From the NCBI RefSeq assembly GCF_000308215.1, contig NZ_CAJE01000011.1, positions 1 to 64,000 on the forward strand: 64,000 bases of DNA, read 5' to 3'. This document shows, in pieces, positions 15,569 to 24,478 of the stretch (position 1 is the first letter of the stretch; each line of letters starts with the position of its first letter). The stretch is from Methanomassiliicoccus luminyensis B10 (lineage in GTDB: Archaea; Thermoplasmatota; Thermoplasmata; Methanomassiliicoccales; Methanomassiliicoccaceae). The notes beneath the pieces were generated by a model. It had not been told where the DNA came from and did not search any database. It saw only the letters and a program-made list of their open reading frames with translations. The translations under genes and the position numbers were made by a program.

Positions 15569-16633
15569 TCAGATGACCTTGGTGATGGTGGCCAGTCTTT
15601 CGGCGGCCTCATGGGTAAGGCCGACGTGGCCGAGTATCGTGAACCTGCTGCGGACCTTGTGCGCCGTCACAAGGGCTTCGATGACCTGCTCCTTGGTGAC
15701 GCCCAGCTCCTTGGCCGAGGTGGGCGCCCCGATCTTGGCAAGCGCTTCCCTTAATCGGGTCCAGTCCCCGCCATGCAGATACATCATCATTATGGCGCCG
15801 ACCCCGCACTGCTCGCCATGGAGCGCCTTGCCCGGAGCTATCATGTCCAGGGCGTGGGAGAACATATGCTCCGAGCCGCTGGTGGGGCGGGACGAGCCTG
15901 CCACGGACATCGAGACCCCCGAGATGATGATGGGGCGGATGGCCACCCACACGCTCTCCTCGAGGTTCGGCTTGATGAGGTCGGCGTTGTCGATGATCGT
16001 TTCGGCGGTGTACAGCGCCAGAGAATACGCGGAGCGGGAGAACTCCTCCCCCCGCAGGCGCTTGGCGTACTCCCAGTCCTTCACCGCGGTGATGTTGGAT
16101 ATGACGTCCGCGCAGCCGGCCGCCAGCAGGCGGTAGGGGGCCTGGACGATGATGCTGGTGTCAGCGACGACGCCCACCGGTACTCTGGCGTCAAGCGAAA
16201 GGGGCCCTCCCTCTCCCTTAATGGAGGCGCGCCCGGAGGCGATGCCGTCGTGCGACGCTGAAGTGGGGACGGAAATGAACTCCAGGCCGAGGTCCTTGGC
16301 GGCCATCTTGGCGAGGTCGATCTTGGAGCCCCCGCCCACGCCGAGCAGGAAGGTGGCGCCGATCTCCCGAGCGGTGCACTCGACCTTTTTGAGGTTCTCT
16401 TCGGTAGCGTCCCCGGCCATGATGGTCTGGACCTCGAACCCCGACTCGGTGAGCCTGCTGGTGACGATGTCGGCCGCTACATCCTTGGTCTTGGACCCGG
16501 TGACGATGAGGGCGGTGCCTGACAGACCGAAGTCCCTGCAAACCTCCGGAATTTGTTCCAGTACTCCATGCCCGGCCAATACGTTCCTTGGAAAAAGTAT
16601 CGAGCGGGCTTTGGTGAAGTCGCCCTCGTCCAT
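15569..16633 (-). CDS. egsA: sn-Glycerol-1-phosphate dehydrogenase
   Basis: It reduces dihydroxyacetone phosphate to sn-glycerol-1-phosphate with NAD(P)H, fixing the stereochemistry of archaeal membrane lipids. The 354-residue protein matches the family length. It has the nucleotide loop GVGGGSKIDLAK (about 98-109), the SVPTSASHDGIAS substrate region, and the expected zinc ligands: Asp in CADVISNITAVKD, His in GSEHMFSHALD and His in LHGEQCGVGA. It is the second gene of a minus-strand run starting with the isomerase-like gene 90 bp upstream. This is the clearest archaeal marker in the window. Confidence 0.96.
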   Translation of the reverse strand: MDEGDFTKARSILFPRNVLAGHGVLEQIPEVCRDFGLSGTALIVTGSKTKDVAADIVTSRLTESGFEVQTIMAGDATEENLKKVECTAREIGATFLLGVGGGSKIDLAKMAAKDLGLEFISVPTSASHDGIASGRASIKGEGGPLSLDARVPVGVVADTSIIVQAPYRLLAAGCADVISNITAVKDWEYAKRLRGEEFSRSAYSLALYTAETIIDNADLIKPNLEESVWVAIRPIIISGVSMSVAGSSRPTSGSEHMFSHALDMIAPGKALHGEQCGVGAIMMMYLHGGDWTRLREALAKIGAPTSAKELGVTKEQVIEALVTAHKVRSRFTILGHVGLTHEAAERLATITKVI

Positions 16634-16723
16634 TGCCCCTCCCTATTCGTGGCCGGATATATGTAGATTCGTTTATCTTGAAAGTCTATGTGGCGTTCAT
16701 TCCTGGAATGGAAATCAGTGGTC

Positions 16724-17527
16724 TCAGGGAACGCATCCTTTGAAGATGCCCCCTTGCCTGACCTTATCCAATGCGATGCGGTAGCCTTCGCCGCCGTTAA
16801 GGTGGCCGCCCCACACTTCCAGGAGTATTGGGAGGTCCCTCGGCCGCGGAAGCATGGTGAAGTCGATGTTCCCTTTGCCCAGCTGCAATCCCTCATTGTG
16901 CGGGTAGGAAGCATCTGACATGTGGATGTGGCGAATGCTGTCCCTCAGCTGCTCGAAGAACGCGCCGATGGCGGAGTTGCCTCCCTTGTCCACCGACAGA
17001 TAGGCGTGGCAGATGTCCAGGGTGACGCCGTCGACGTGAGGGAGGATGCTCTTGAACTCCTCCGGGCGGAGCAGGAGGTTGCAATATAGCAGATCGCTCC
17101 CGGCATGGTACCTCCGGGGCATGTTCTCGATCCACAGCCTGCCATCGATCGAGATCAGCGCGTCGACGAGGTGTCTCGGCATGTCCTCGGTGCGTTCGGG
17201 ACGCTCCCGAACACCCCCCGGATGGACCACCGTCGCCACGCCGTGCCTTGCCGCCACCGACGCCACCTCCCCGATCCGGGCGGCGAACTCTCCTCTTCTC
17301 TGCGGGTCGGGATCGGTCAGGTCGATGAGCTCGGGTTTCCCGCCGAGGCGCATCATCTCCGGCGCATGCACGATGGTGGCCTTCTCCACTCTTGACAGGA
17401 ACTCGTCCAGGCGGTCCGGGGGATCGCCCTCTCTGACCAGCACCTCGAAGAAGTTGACGTCCAGGCCGCGCAGGAGATGGTGATCGTCGAGGGTAACCAT
17501 CACGCCGTAGTTGCGTTCGGGAACCAT
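16724..17527 (-). CDS. Xylose-isomerase-like TIM barrel (AP endonuclease 2 family)
   Basis: A 267-residue TIM barrel. It has a strand-by-strand pattern with FEVLVREG, TIVHAP, VVHPGG, LWIENMPRR, TLDICHAYLS, RHIHMSDAS and LPILLEVWGG. The acidic and histidine residues at strand ends (E, H, E, D-x-C-H, H-x-H, E) are those that bind a divalent metal in sugar-phosphate isomerases, epimerases and endonuclease IV. I favour an isomerase/epimerase over a DNA repair enzyme because the signature spacing of endonuclease IV is not obvious. It is the promoter-proximal gene of the run that includes egsA. Confidence 0.75.
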   Translation of the reverse strand: MVPERNYGVMVTLDDHHLLRGLDVNFFEVLVREGDPPDRLDEFLSRVEKATIVHAPEMMRLGGKPELIDLTDPDPQRRGEFAARIGEVASVAARHGVATVVHPGGVRERPERTEDMPRHLVDALISIDGRLWIENMPRRYHAGSDLLYCNLLLRPEEFKSILPHVDGVTLDICHAYLSVDKGGNSAIGAFFEQLRDSIRHIHMSDASYPHNEGLQLGKGNIDFTMLPRPRDLPILLEVWGGHLNGGEGYRIALDKVRQGGIFKGCVP

Positions 17528-17679
17528 GCGATGCTTGAACGGCCGCGCGCAAATATGAACTGTTCGTTGCCTGACCGCCGCCGAGCGTTCGGTTCTTAGA
17601 ACCTCATGTTATTAAGTGAACAGGATAGTGATAACCGTATCTCTATGATTAAATAGCTTCCAGCTCGTGGCACGGCCCG

Positions 17680-19797
17680 ATGCTAGGCCAGCCTCACAGT
17701 GGCGGCTCCACAGCGAATGAACCAGACAAGGCCGCCCCATCGCTCATTCTTACTCACCTTCTCGGGGCCCTGTCGGTCCCTCTTATCATATTAGATACCT
17801 CGGGCAGGGCCATTCGCATCAACCCGCAGGCGGAAGCGCTCCTTGGCCGGGCGGCCCAGGACTGCGTCGGCATGACCCTGGCCAGCCTGACCGTGCCCAA
17901 TGACCGGGGCGCCGACCCCGCCGTTTTCCAGGCGCTCAGCGACTGCCTCTCCGGCAAGCCGCTGCAGGTCCCCCTCGTCTTCTCCACGCCCAGGGGGCCA
18001 ATGGATGCCGTCTGCTCCCTGATCCCCGCCTTCGACCCGCAGGGGGTTACCGAGAGCGTGGTAGTGCTGTTCAAGAAGGCGCGCGTCGCGGACCTCTCGC
18101 CCGACGATCTCATGGAGACGCCCATAAGGATCCTGGCCCGGGCGTCGGCGGACATTGTCGGGGACGACCTGGAGGAGACGATCGAGACCGAGGCCGTCAG
18201 GCTGGTCAACTCGCTGGGCCTAGACTTTGTCGTCTTCCTTCTGACGTCGCCGGACGAAAAGCCCATCACGATGTGCCACGGCATCGATGAGAAGGACGCC
18301 AAGGAGCTCATGGAGTCCGAGATCGCCGACGGCTCCCCGCTATATCTGGAGGTGGCGCGGGGGAAGAGCATGGTCCTGGACGCCTCGCGGGACCAGGGCA
18401 TTGCGCAAGTCGCCGGCGTCCGATCGGTGGCCTGCCTTGCCGTCAGATGGTCCGGCAAGCCCTTCGGGTGCGCGTTCTTCGGCTCCAGGAACGAGATGGT
18501 CGATCTCAACCTCCAATACCCCCTGCTGCAGGTGTTCTGCAATCAGGTGGCCGTATCCCTCCGCAACGCCATGCTGTGCCGCGAGCTTCGCCTCCGCAAC
18601 AACGAGCTGCGCAGCCTTAACGAGACGTCCAGGGCGTTGCTGTCGTCGCTGGACCTGCACCAGGTGCTCCACACCATCATGCACCACGCTATGGCCCTGG
18701 TGGACGCGGAGGACTGCTTCATCTTCGAGCTTGACCCGGTGCGCTCCAAGCTGAGGCTCATATCCACCATCAACAGCGCGTCGGTGGATACGTCCCTGGA
18801 GATGGACCTGGGCGCCGGTCTCAGCGGGCAGGTGGCCGTGACCGGGAAGGGCCGGCTGGTGGAGCGGACCGACCTGGACCCCTCGTACCGAAGGCCTTCC
18901 GGGGCGCCCGGCGCGGCGGTCTCCGTGATCAGCGTGCCCCTGACGTTCTCCGACAAGCTGCTCGGCGTGATGACCCTGGAAAAGGACCCGGGGACCCCGT
19001 TCACCCGGAAGCAGTACGAGCTCATCGAAACGGTCTCTCTGCAGGCCGCCATGGCCATCCACAACGCCTCGCTATTCGAGAAGGTCAAGAGCTATGCCTC
19101 CAACCTGCAGATGTACAACGTCCTGCTCACGCACGACGTGGCGAACTTCAACGTCCCCATCCACGGCTTCCTGGAAATGCTCCTGAAGGACCCCCAGCTG
19201 GAGGACCGGCAGCGGAGGTACGTGCACTCCGCGCTGGTCCAGTCCGGCAACATCTCCGAGCTGATATCCAACGTCCGGGAGCTGTCCACGCTGCGCTCCA
19301 AGGGGGAGGAGATGCCCCTGGGGCCGGTGGACATGGTCCCCGCCATCATCCAGGCCAAAGAGGACATATTCTCCAACGCGGTGTACGAGCACATCAACGT
19401 CACCTTCCACTGCCTGGTGCCGAAGGCCGAGGTGATGGCCGACGTCTTCCTCAAGGACCTGTTCTACAATCTTCTGTCGAACGCCTGCAAGTACGGCGGG
19501 AGCCGCCCCGTGGAGATCGTGGTCACCGAGGACTCTTCCGGAGGCCAGGAGTACTGGAGGGTCAGGATCGCCGACGGGGGGAAGGGGATACCGAACGAGA
19601 GAAAAGCTTCCTTGTTCAATCGGATCGATCAGATGGATACCGTGCAGGCCGCCGACGGGCACGGCCTCGGGCTGTCGGTCGTCGGAACCCTGTGCGACCG
19701 CTACGGCGGAAAGGTATGGGTGGAGGACCGCATCCCCCGCGATCACTCCAAGGGCGCGGTGTTCAACGTCCTGCTGCCGAAGCTGAAGCGGGGATGA
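17680..19797 (+). CDS. PAS-GAF-GAF sensor histidine kinase (orphan)
   Basis: A 705-residue cytosolic kinase with no membrane helix. Domains in order are PAS (about 28-130, VPLIILDTSGRAIRINPQAEALLG), GAF (about 145-300), GAF (about 320-460), a dimerisation/phosphoacceptor region with His485 in LLTHDVANFNVPIHGF, and a HATPase domain (about 560-703). The ATPase shows the N box LFYNLLSNACKYGG, the G1 box ADGGKGIP and the G2 box GHGLGLSVV. It should autophosphorylate in response to a small-molecule or redox signal. No receiver-domain protein is encoded nearby, so its partner lies elsewhere. Its promoter is AT-rich (ATGATTAAATAGC near 17645). Confidence 0.9.
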   Translation: MLGQPHSGGSTANEPDKAAPSLILTHLLGALSVPLIILDTSGRAIRINPQAEALLGRAAQDCVGMTLASLTVPNDRGADPAVFQALSDCLSGKPLQVPLVFSTPRGPMDAVCSLIPAFDPQGVTESVVVLFKKARVADLSPDDLMETPIRILARASADIVGDDLEETIETEAVRLVNSLGLDFVVFLLTSPDEKPITMCHGIDEKDAKELMESEIADGSPLYLEVARGKSMVLDASRDQGIAQVAGVRSVACLAVRWSGKPFGCAFFGSRNEMVDLNLQYPLLQVFCNQVAVSLRNAMLCRELRLRNNELRSLNETSRALLSSLDLHQVLHTIMHHAMALVDAEDCFIFELDPVRSKLRLISTINSASVDTSLEMDLGAGLSGQVAVTGKGRLVERTDLDPSYRRPSGAPGAAVSVISVPLTFSDKLLGVMTLEKDPGTPFTRKQYELIETVSLQAAMAIHNASLFEKVKSYASNLQMYNVLLTHDVANFNVPIHGFLEMLLKDPQLEDRQRRYVHSALVQSGNISELISNVRELSTLRSKGEEMPLGPVDMVPAIIQAKEDIFSNAVYEHINVTFHCLVPKAEVMADVFLKDLFYNLLSNACKYGGSRPVEIVVTEDSSGGQEYWRVRIADGGKGIPNERKASLFNRIDQMDTVQAADGHGLGLSVVGTLCDRYGGKVWVEDRIPRDHSKGAVFNVLLPKLKRG

Positions 19798-19815
19798 GGC
19801 CGCGCCGAGCCGGCC

Positions 19816-19902
19816 CGAAGGTCGCCATCCTGGAGAACGCGCTCCCGGGGGCATGCTCTTTTAGGGAGCGGAGCGATAGCACCTAGCTGAGGCGGCAGGA
19901 AG
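19816..19902. other. Short intergenic spacer with hairpin
   Basis: GCTCCC around 19843 can pair with GGGAGC around 19864 across a loop containing CTTTTA. This may serve as a terminator for the kinase gene or lie in the leader of the flavoprotein gene. Nothing else is seen. Confidence 0.3.
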
Positions 19903-20469
19903 ATGGCGTTCGTACTAGGCATATCAGGCAGCCCCCGCAGGGGCGGGAACACCGAGATGCTCCTGGACGCCGCTCTGGACGGCGCCCGGGAGGCCGGAGC
20001 GGAGGTCCGCAAGGTGGTGCTGTCCGAGCTTCGCTACAGCGGGTGCCTGTCCTGCGGGAAGTGCGAGGCGGACGGCAGCTGTCCGCTGGAGGATGACATG
20101 AGGCTGCTATACCCTGTCCTGGAGCGGGCCGACGCGATCATCCTGGCATCCCCGATATACTTCGACGGGCCGAGCTCGCAGGCCAAGGCGTTCATCGACC
20201 GGGGGCAGGCCTTCTGGGCCCGTAAATATCTCTTAAACCGTTGCGGAAAGGAGAAGCTCGGAGCGTTCCTCAGCACCGCCGCCAGGCTGAACACCGAGTT
20301 CGACTGCGCCGAGCGCACCGTGAGGACCTGGTATCTCACCATCGACGCGAAGCCGTTCGGCTCCCTGACCTACCCTGGCTTCGAGGAGGCGGGGTCCATC
20401 GCCGACCACCCCAGCGCTCTGAACGAGGCCCGCGCCCTGGGCGGGAAGATGGCCAAGGCCATCGAGTAA
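19903..20469 (+). CDS. NADPH-dependent FMN reductase/iron-sulfur flavoprotein-like
   Basis: A 188-residue flavodoxin-fold protein. The N terminus FVLGISGSPRRGGNTEMLLD is the FMN-phosphate loop. A cysteine motif SGCLSCGKCEADGSC (about residues 46-60) resembles the compact cluster ligand set of archaeal iron-sulfur flavoproteins. The segment ILASPIYFDGPSSQAKAFIDR is the isoalloxazine-binding loop. It probably transfers electrons between ferredoxin-type donors and small acceptors. The ATG at 19903 follows GGCGGCAGGAAG. It lies between the kinase and the NikR-like gene, with no overlap to either. Confidence 0.85.
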   Translation: MAFVLGISGSPRRGGNTEMLLDAALDGAREAGAEVRKVVLSELRYSGCLSCGKCEADGSCPLEDDMRLLYPVLERADAIILASPIYFDGPSSQAKAFIDRGQAFWARKYLLNRCGKEKLGAFLSTAARLNTEFDCAERTVRTWYLTIDAKPFGSLTYPGFEEAGSIADHPSALNEARALGGKMAKAIE

Positions 20470-20626
20470 GGCCCCATTCTCGATGATCGCGCTCCTTCGG
20501 CGGAACGTGGCGACCATGCTGCAAGCCAGCGGCGCTCTGGTCCTGAAATGCCGCTCCTAGAGCGGAATATGGCCGGAACGGCCGCTCCAATCTACCAAAT
20601 CGGACCTTCGGGGCGAAAATCTTTTT
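20470..20626. other. Intergenic region with two small hairpins
   Basis: CCGCTC-CTA-GAGCGG near 20550 and GGCCG-GAA-CGGCC near 20572 form compact stems. A T-run (CTTTTT, 20621-20626) then follows, so the region could end transcription of the flavoprotein gene. No coding sequence is seen. Confidence 0.35.
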
Positions 20627-20642
20627 AGATAGTTGCCTATCT
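20627..20642. promoter_or_regulatory. Palindromic operator before the NikR-like gene
   Basis: AGATAG-TTGC-CTATCT, a perfect 6-bp inverted repeat 23 bp upstream of the ATG, just after CTTTTT. Its position at the promoter suggests autoregulation by the ribbon-helix-helix protein. No second copy was noticed before the P-type ATPase. Confidence 0.5.
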
Positions 20643-20664
20643 GGAAAGGGGGGAAGTTTAACAC

Positions 20665-21042
20665 ATGGTAGTCATAAGCGTTTCATTGTCGGCCAAGGAA
20701 CTGAAAGCGTTCGAAGAGGTCGCCCGAGAAGCGGGGTTCTCGTCCCGCTCCGACGCGGTCCGGGACGCCCTTCACCGCTTCGTGACCGGGGCCAACCCCA
20801 TAAACGGGGCCGAGGGCGACATAAGCTGCGTCGTGTCCATCATCTACGCGGAAAGGAAGAAGCTCAATGTCCACGAGATCATCCATGAGTACTCGGACAT
20901 CGTGCACTCGTCGATGCACACTCACATAGACCATCGTTGCGTGGAGCAGATCGTGCTGGCGGGGGATTCGGCCGACATCAAGAAGCTCCTCGCCAAGCTG
21001 TCGGCGGAGAAGAACGTCAGGATAACTCTGAACATATTCTGA
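20665..21042 (+). CDS. NikR-like ribbon-helix-helix metal-responsive regulator
   Basis: A 125-residue protein. The N-terminal RHH domain (VVISVSLSAKELKAFEEVA, then SSRSDAVRDALHRFV) is followed by a NikR-type ACT-like metal domain. Candidate metal ligands are His74, His85, His87 and Cys92 (MHTHIDHRC). Classical NikR has His-x-His-x5-Cys, whereas here only four residues separate the last His and Cys, so metal choice may differ. The C terminus keeps the VEQIVLAGDSADIKKL strand-helix. It likely represses a metal transport gene; the Zn/Cd-type P-type ATPase follows 407 bp downstream. Confidence 0.85.
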   Translation: MVVISVSLSAKELKAFEEVAREAGFSSRSDAVRDALHRFVTGANPINGAEGDISCVVSIIYAERKKLNVHEIIHEYSDIVHSSMHTHIDHRCVEQIVLAGDSADIKKLLAKLSAEKNVRITLNIF

Positions 21043-21449
21043 CGACCGCGGCGTATCCATCGGGTCCATGGCGCCTGCCGGTACCCCCGGGGTCATGTTC
21101 CAGACTTGGACCTGCCCTCGCGCTTGCCGTTCCAGTCGTCCGATGCAGGCTCCCGCCCTTCGGTGTGCCCGCCAGGCCGCCGGTCGCCGCTCTTAAGGGG
21201 CCATCGTTCTCATCGGCCTCCCCGTGCCTCTGCCGGGCCCATGTCCTGGCCGCTCCCTATCCGATCGTGCCGCACTTGCGGATGGAAATGGCGCGAGTCA
21301 TTATTAACTAATATCAAAAATGCGTCGCCTCTCTGAGGTTTTAGCATACACATTCGGTCAATCCAGCAGCTAGATGCGCGGTGAGAATAGGTTTATTAAA
21401 AATCGGCGACTAAATTAGCACACCCCTCATATACTGCCCATCTATTGAT
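21043..21449. other. 407-bp gap between regulator and P-type ATPase
   Basis: The first ~250 bp are GC-rich without convincing coding sequence on either strand. A short stem CCGCA/TGCGG lies near 21271. From about 21300 the DNA turns AT-rich and holds a probable promoter for the ATPase (GGTTTATTAAAAATC near 21390). No tRNA or known RNA was recognised. Confidence 0.4.
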
Positions 21450-23567
21450 ATGTCCGTGGAAGATTTTGTACGCCTGAGCAGCCGCGTCGAGGGCATGGAC
21501 TGCATCGAATGCGCCAAGAAGATCGAGAAGGCGGTGAAGTCCATCGACGGTGTCAGGAGCGTGAGGGTCTCCTATGCCATGGGCAAGCTGAACGTGGAGG
21601 CCGACCGGAACAAAGTGTCGCAGGAGGACATCAACAAGGTCCTCGACCGACTGGGGTACAAGGTCCGCGAGGACGATGACCTCGACGCCAACGCCTTCTT
21701 CAGTTTCAAGAACCGGCGCCTGGTGGCGGCGGCCGTCTCCGGCGCGTTCTTCGCGGTGGGCGTAATCTCGGAGTTCCTCCTCCACGAACCGTACCTATAC
21801 TATCCGGCGTACATCATCGCCATATTGGTGGGCGGGTACTACATCGTCCGCAGGGGCATCGCGTCGGTCCGCGAGCGCTACCTGGACATGAACGTCCTGA
21901 TGATCGTCGCGGTCATCGGGGCGGTGCTCATCCAGGCCTGGGAAGAGGCGGCGTCCATCGTGTTCCTCTTCTCCCTGGCCGAGGTGCTGGAATCGTTCTC
22001 CGTCGCCAGGACCAGGCGCTCCATCACCGAGCTCATCGACTTCACCCCGCGCCAGGCCCTCATCCACCGGGACGGGAAGGATGTCCTGGTGGACGTCACC
22101 GACGTCAGCATCGGCGATGTCGCCATCGTCAAGCCCGGCCAGAGGGTCCCGGTGGACGGCGAGGTCGTAAGCGGCGAGTCGCACGTGGACGAGTCGGCCA
22201 TCACCGGGGAGAGCGTGCCCGCGGCAAAGGCGGTCGGGGACGGCGTGTTCGGCGGCACCCTCAACGGCTCCGGCGCTCTGGAGGTCAGGGTGACCAAGCG
22301 CTACGAGGACAACATGATCTCCAAGATCATCCAGCTGGTGGAGGAGGCCGAGGCCGCCAAGTCCCCGTCGGAGAGGTTCGTCGACCGCTTCGCCAGGTGG
22401 TACACTCCCGCGGTGGTGGGCCTCGCCGCATTGGTCATGGTAGTGCCGGCCCTCTTCTTCGGCCAGCCGTTCGAGGAGTGGTTCTACCGGGGCCTCGTCC
22501 TACTAGTGATATCGTGCCCCTGCGCCCTGGTCATCTCTACCCCCGTGTCGGTCGTCTCCGCCATCTCGGGCGGGGCGCGCAGGGGCGTGCTGTACAAGGG
22601 CGGGCTGTTCCTGGAGCGCATGGGCAGCGTGTCCGCGGTGGCCTTCGACAAGACCGGGACGCTGACGCAAGGCCGGCCCAGGGTGGAGGAGGTCATCCCG
22701 TACAACAACTATTCCGCCCACGAGGTCCTGAAGATCGCCGCCTCCGCGGAGAACCGCTCCGAGCACCATCTCGCCAGAGCGATAATCGACAAGGCCCGGG
22801 AGGAGAACGTCCCCATCGAGAAGGCCCAGTCGTTCATGGCCTTTTCCGGCAAGGGCGTGGCGGTGGTCTTCCAGGAGCGCAGGGTGTTCGCCGGGTCCCC
22901 GCAATTCTTCGAGGAGATGGGAGTGGACCTGTCATCCTGCCGTAAAGACCTGGAAGAGCGGTCCGCCCTCGGGCGGACCGTCATCCTGGTCGGCGCGGAG
23001 GAGGAGATCATCGGACTGATGACCATTCGGGACCAGCCCCGCCCGGAGGCGAAGGAGGTCGTGAGCGGCCTCAAGGCCATGGGGCTGAAGGTGGTCATGC
23101 TGACCGGCGACGACCCCAAGGTGGCCGAGGGCATCGCCCGCGAGGTTGGGATCGAGGAGTACCGGGCGCGGCTGCTGCCGCAGGACAAGGTGGCCGCCAT
23201 CGAGGAGTACCGCTCGAAGTATGGTCCGACCCTCATGGTCGGTGACGGGGTCAACGACGCGCCGGCGCTGGCGAAAGCGGAGGTCGGCGTGGCCATGGGC
23301 GTGGCCGGCACCGACGTGGCGCTGGAGGCGGCGGACGTGGCCCTGATGGGGGACGACCTGCGAACGCTGCTCTACGGCGTCAGGATGAGCCGCAAGGCCC
23401 GTTCGGTCATCAAGGAGAACATCGCCGCCGCCCTGATCATCAAGCTGGCGCTGACCGTCCTGGCGCTGCCCGGTTTCGTCACCCTGTGGATGGCCATCCT
23501 CATAGGTGATCTGGGCGTATCGCTGGCGGTGATCTCCAACGCCCTCCGGCTCAACCGCTTCAGATGA
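21450..23567 (+). CDS. Heavy-metal P1B-type ATPase (Zn/Cd/Pb exporter type)
   Basis: A 705-residue pump. An N-terminal HMA domain carries GMDCIECAKKIE (about residues 14-25). The membrane domain contains the ion-binding CPCALVIS motif (about 353-360). The actuator loop is SGESHVDESAITGES, the phosphorylated Asp is in FDKTGTLTQGR, the nucleotide-domain HP motif is SEHHLARAI and the hinge is GDGVNDAPALAKAEVGVAMG. CPC plus an Asp in the last membrane helix (LIGDLGVSLAVISNALRL) points to the P1B-2 Zn/Cd class, not copper. It exports metal at ATP cost. It ends 8 bp inside the convergent PrsW gene. Confidence 0.93.
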   Translation: MSVEDFVRLSSRVEGMDCIECAKKIEKAVKSIDGVRSVRVSYAMGKLNVEADRNKVSQEDINKVLDRLGYKVREDDDLDANAFFSFKNRRLVAAAVSGAFFAVGVISEFLLHEPYLYYPAYIIAILVGGYYIVRRGIASVRERYLDMNVLMIVAVIGAVLIQAWEEAASIVFLFSLAEVLESFSVARTRRSITELIDFTPRQALIHRDGKDVLVDVTDVSIGDVAIVKPGQRVPVDGEVVSGESHVDESAITGESVPAAKAVGDGVFGGTLNGSGALEVRVTKRYEDNMISKIIQLVEEAEAAKSPSERFVDRFARWYTPAVVGLAALVMVVPALFFGQPFEEWFYRGLVLLVISCPCALVISTPVSVVSAISGGARRGVLYKGGLFLERMGSVSAVAFDKTGTLTQGRPRVEEVIPYNNYSAHEVLKIAASAENRSEHHLARAIIDKAREENVPIEKAQSFMAFSGKGVAVVFQERRVFAGSPQFFEEMGVDLSSCRKDLEERSALGRTVILVGAEEEIIGLMTIRDQPRPEAKEVVSGLKAMGLKVVMLTGDDPKVAEGIAREVGIEEYRARLLPQDKVAAIEEYRSKYGPTLMVGDGVNDAPALAKAEVGVAMGVAGTDVALEAADVALMGDDLRTLLYGVRMSRKARSVIKENIAAALIIKLALTVLALPGFVTLWMAILIGDLGVSLAVISNALRLNRFR

Positions 23568-24312
23568 ACCGGGGCGGCCCGGCCTGCCCCCCGGTGTCCA
23601 GCTCCCTGATCTTGCGGCGCACGAACCGCACCACTCCCCACACCAGGGCGAAGCCGGCCACCAGGCCGACGAGGCTCAGCAGGCCGGTCTCGTCAGCATA
23701 TATGTCGCCGACCGACGCCAGCAGGTTGAACAGCGCATGAATGATCACCGCGATGATGTAGTACGGAAGCCATGAGGTAGGGTTGCCGAACCAGCGGGTC
23801 CGCGCCCCGGCCTGGGCGATCCCGAAGCCCACGATGGCCGACGCGGAAGCATGCAGCATGGTGGAGGTGAGCGTCCTGGCGATGACGGTGAACACGAAGA
23901 TGTCCCCTCCCGCGTTCAGGGCGTCCATGAAGTACAGCACGTTCTCGGAGGCGGCGAAGCCGAGGCCGACCGCGGCGCCGTACACCAGGCCGTTCTCGAT
24001 CTCGTCCAGGCGGCCCCGGGCGGCGAACACGCCGGTCGCTTTGGTAAGCTCCTCGACGATGGGGGCCACGACGATCGCCGCGAACAGCGAGAGGGCCCCC
24101 GCCGACAGCACCACGGAGAAGAGGTCGATGACGATGCTCTCCAAGAAGACGGCCAGGCCGACCGACACGATGGCGCCGTAGATGAATACGCCCAGCATGG
24201 CCAGGACCGGCTCCCTCTGGTAGATCTCCGTCGACCTTATCCACAATGCATAGAGTATCGCCGGGACGAAGGCCACGATCGTGATGAACAGGATCTCCGC
24301 TACGCTGACCAT
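23560..24312 (-). CDS. PrsW-like intramembrane metalloprotease
   Basis: A 250-residue polytopic protein with about eight helices and the three PrsW motifs: VEELTKATG (Glu-Glu-x2-Lys, about residues 87-95), FAASENVLYF, and two late histidines in STMLHASASA and IIHALFNLLA. In Bacillus, PrsW cleaves an anti-sigma factor; in archaea the substrate is unknown. The ATG at 24312 lies 10 bp from a TTAATTAAAAC TATA-like box, so the transcript is probably nearly leaderless. A perfect palindrome sits just upstream of that box. Confidence 0.85.
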   Translation of the reverse strand: MVSVAEILFITIVAFVPAILYALWIRSTEIYQREPVLAMLGVFIYGAIVSVGLAVFLESIVIDLFSVVLSAGALSLFAAIVVAPIVEELTKATGVFAARGRLDEIENGLVYGAAVGLGFAASENVLYFMDALNAGGDIFVFTVIARTLTSTMLHASASAIVGFGIAQAGARTRWFGNPTSWLPYYIIAVIIHALFNLLASVGDIYADETGLLSLVGLVAGFALVWGVVRFVRRKIRELDTGGQAGPPRFI

Positions 24313-24331
24313 GATTTACGGGTTTTAATTA

Positions 24332-24349
24332 ATGAACTTAGAAGTTCAT
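24332..24349. promoter_or_regulatory. 18-bp palindrome upstream of the PrsW-like gene
   Basis: ATGAACTT-AG-AAGTTCAT is a perfect 8-bp inverted repeat. It borders the TATA-like TTAATTAAAAC on the minus strand, so a bound regulator would block or recruit the basal factors. Half sites reading GAACTT and AACTTC recur near 24366 and 24379. Confidence 0.5.
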
Positions 24350-24478
24350 AATATGTTCGCAGCGCGGAACTTCTGGAAAACTTCGATCGTCTCCGCTGCG
24401 GTATAATGTGCTGAGGGATCGTGCAACATGTGAGTCGATGGGTCTGCTTTTATCTTGGGTAATATGATTTCCTTTTGA

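Noticed and set aside
21043-21300. A non-coding RNA in the GC-rich gap before the P-type ATPase
   Set aside because: Only one short stem is visible, and there is no consistent promoter on either strand.
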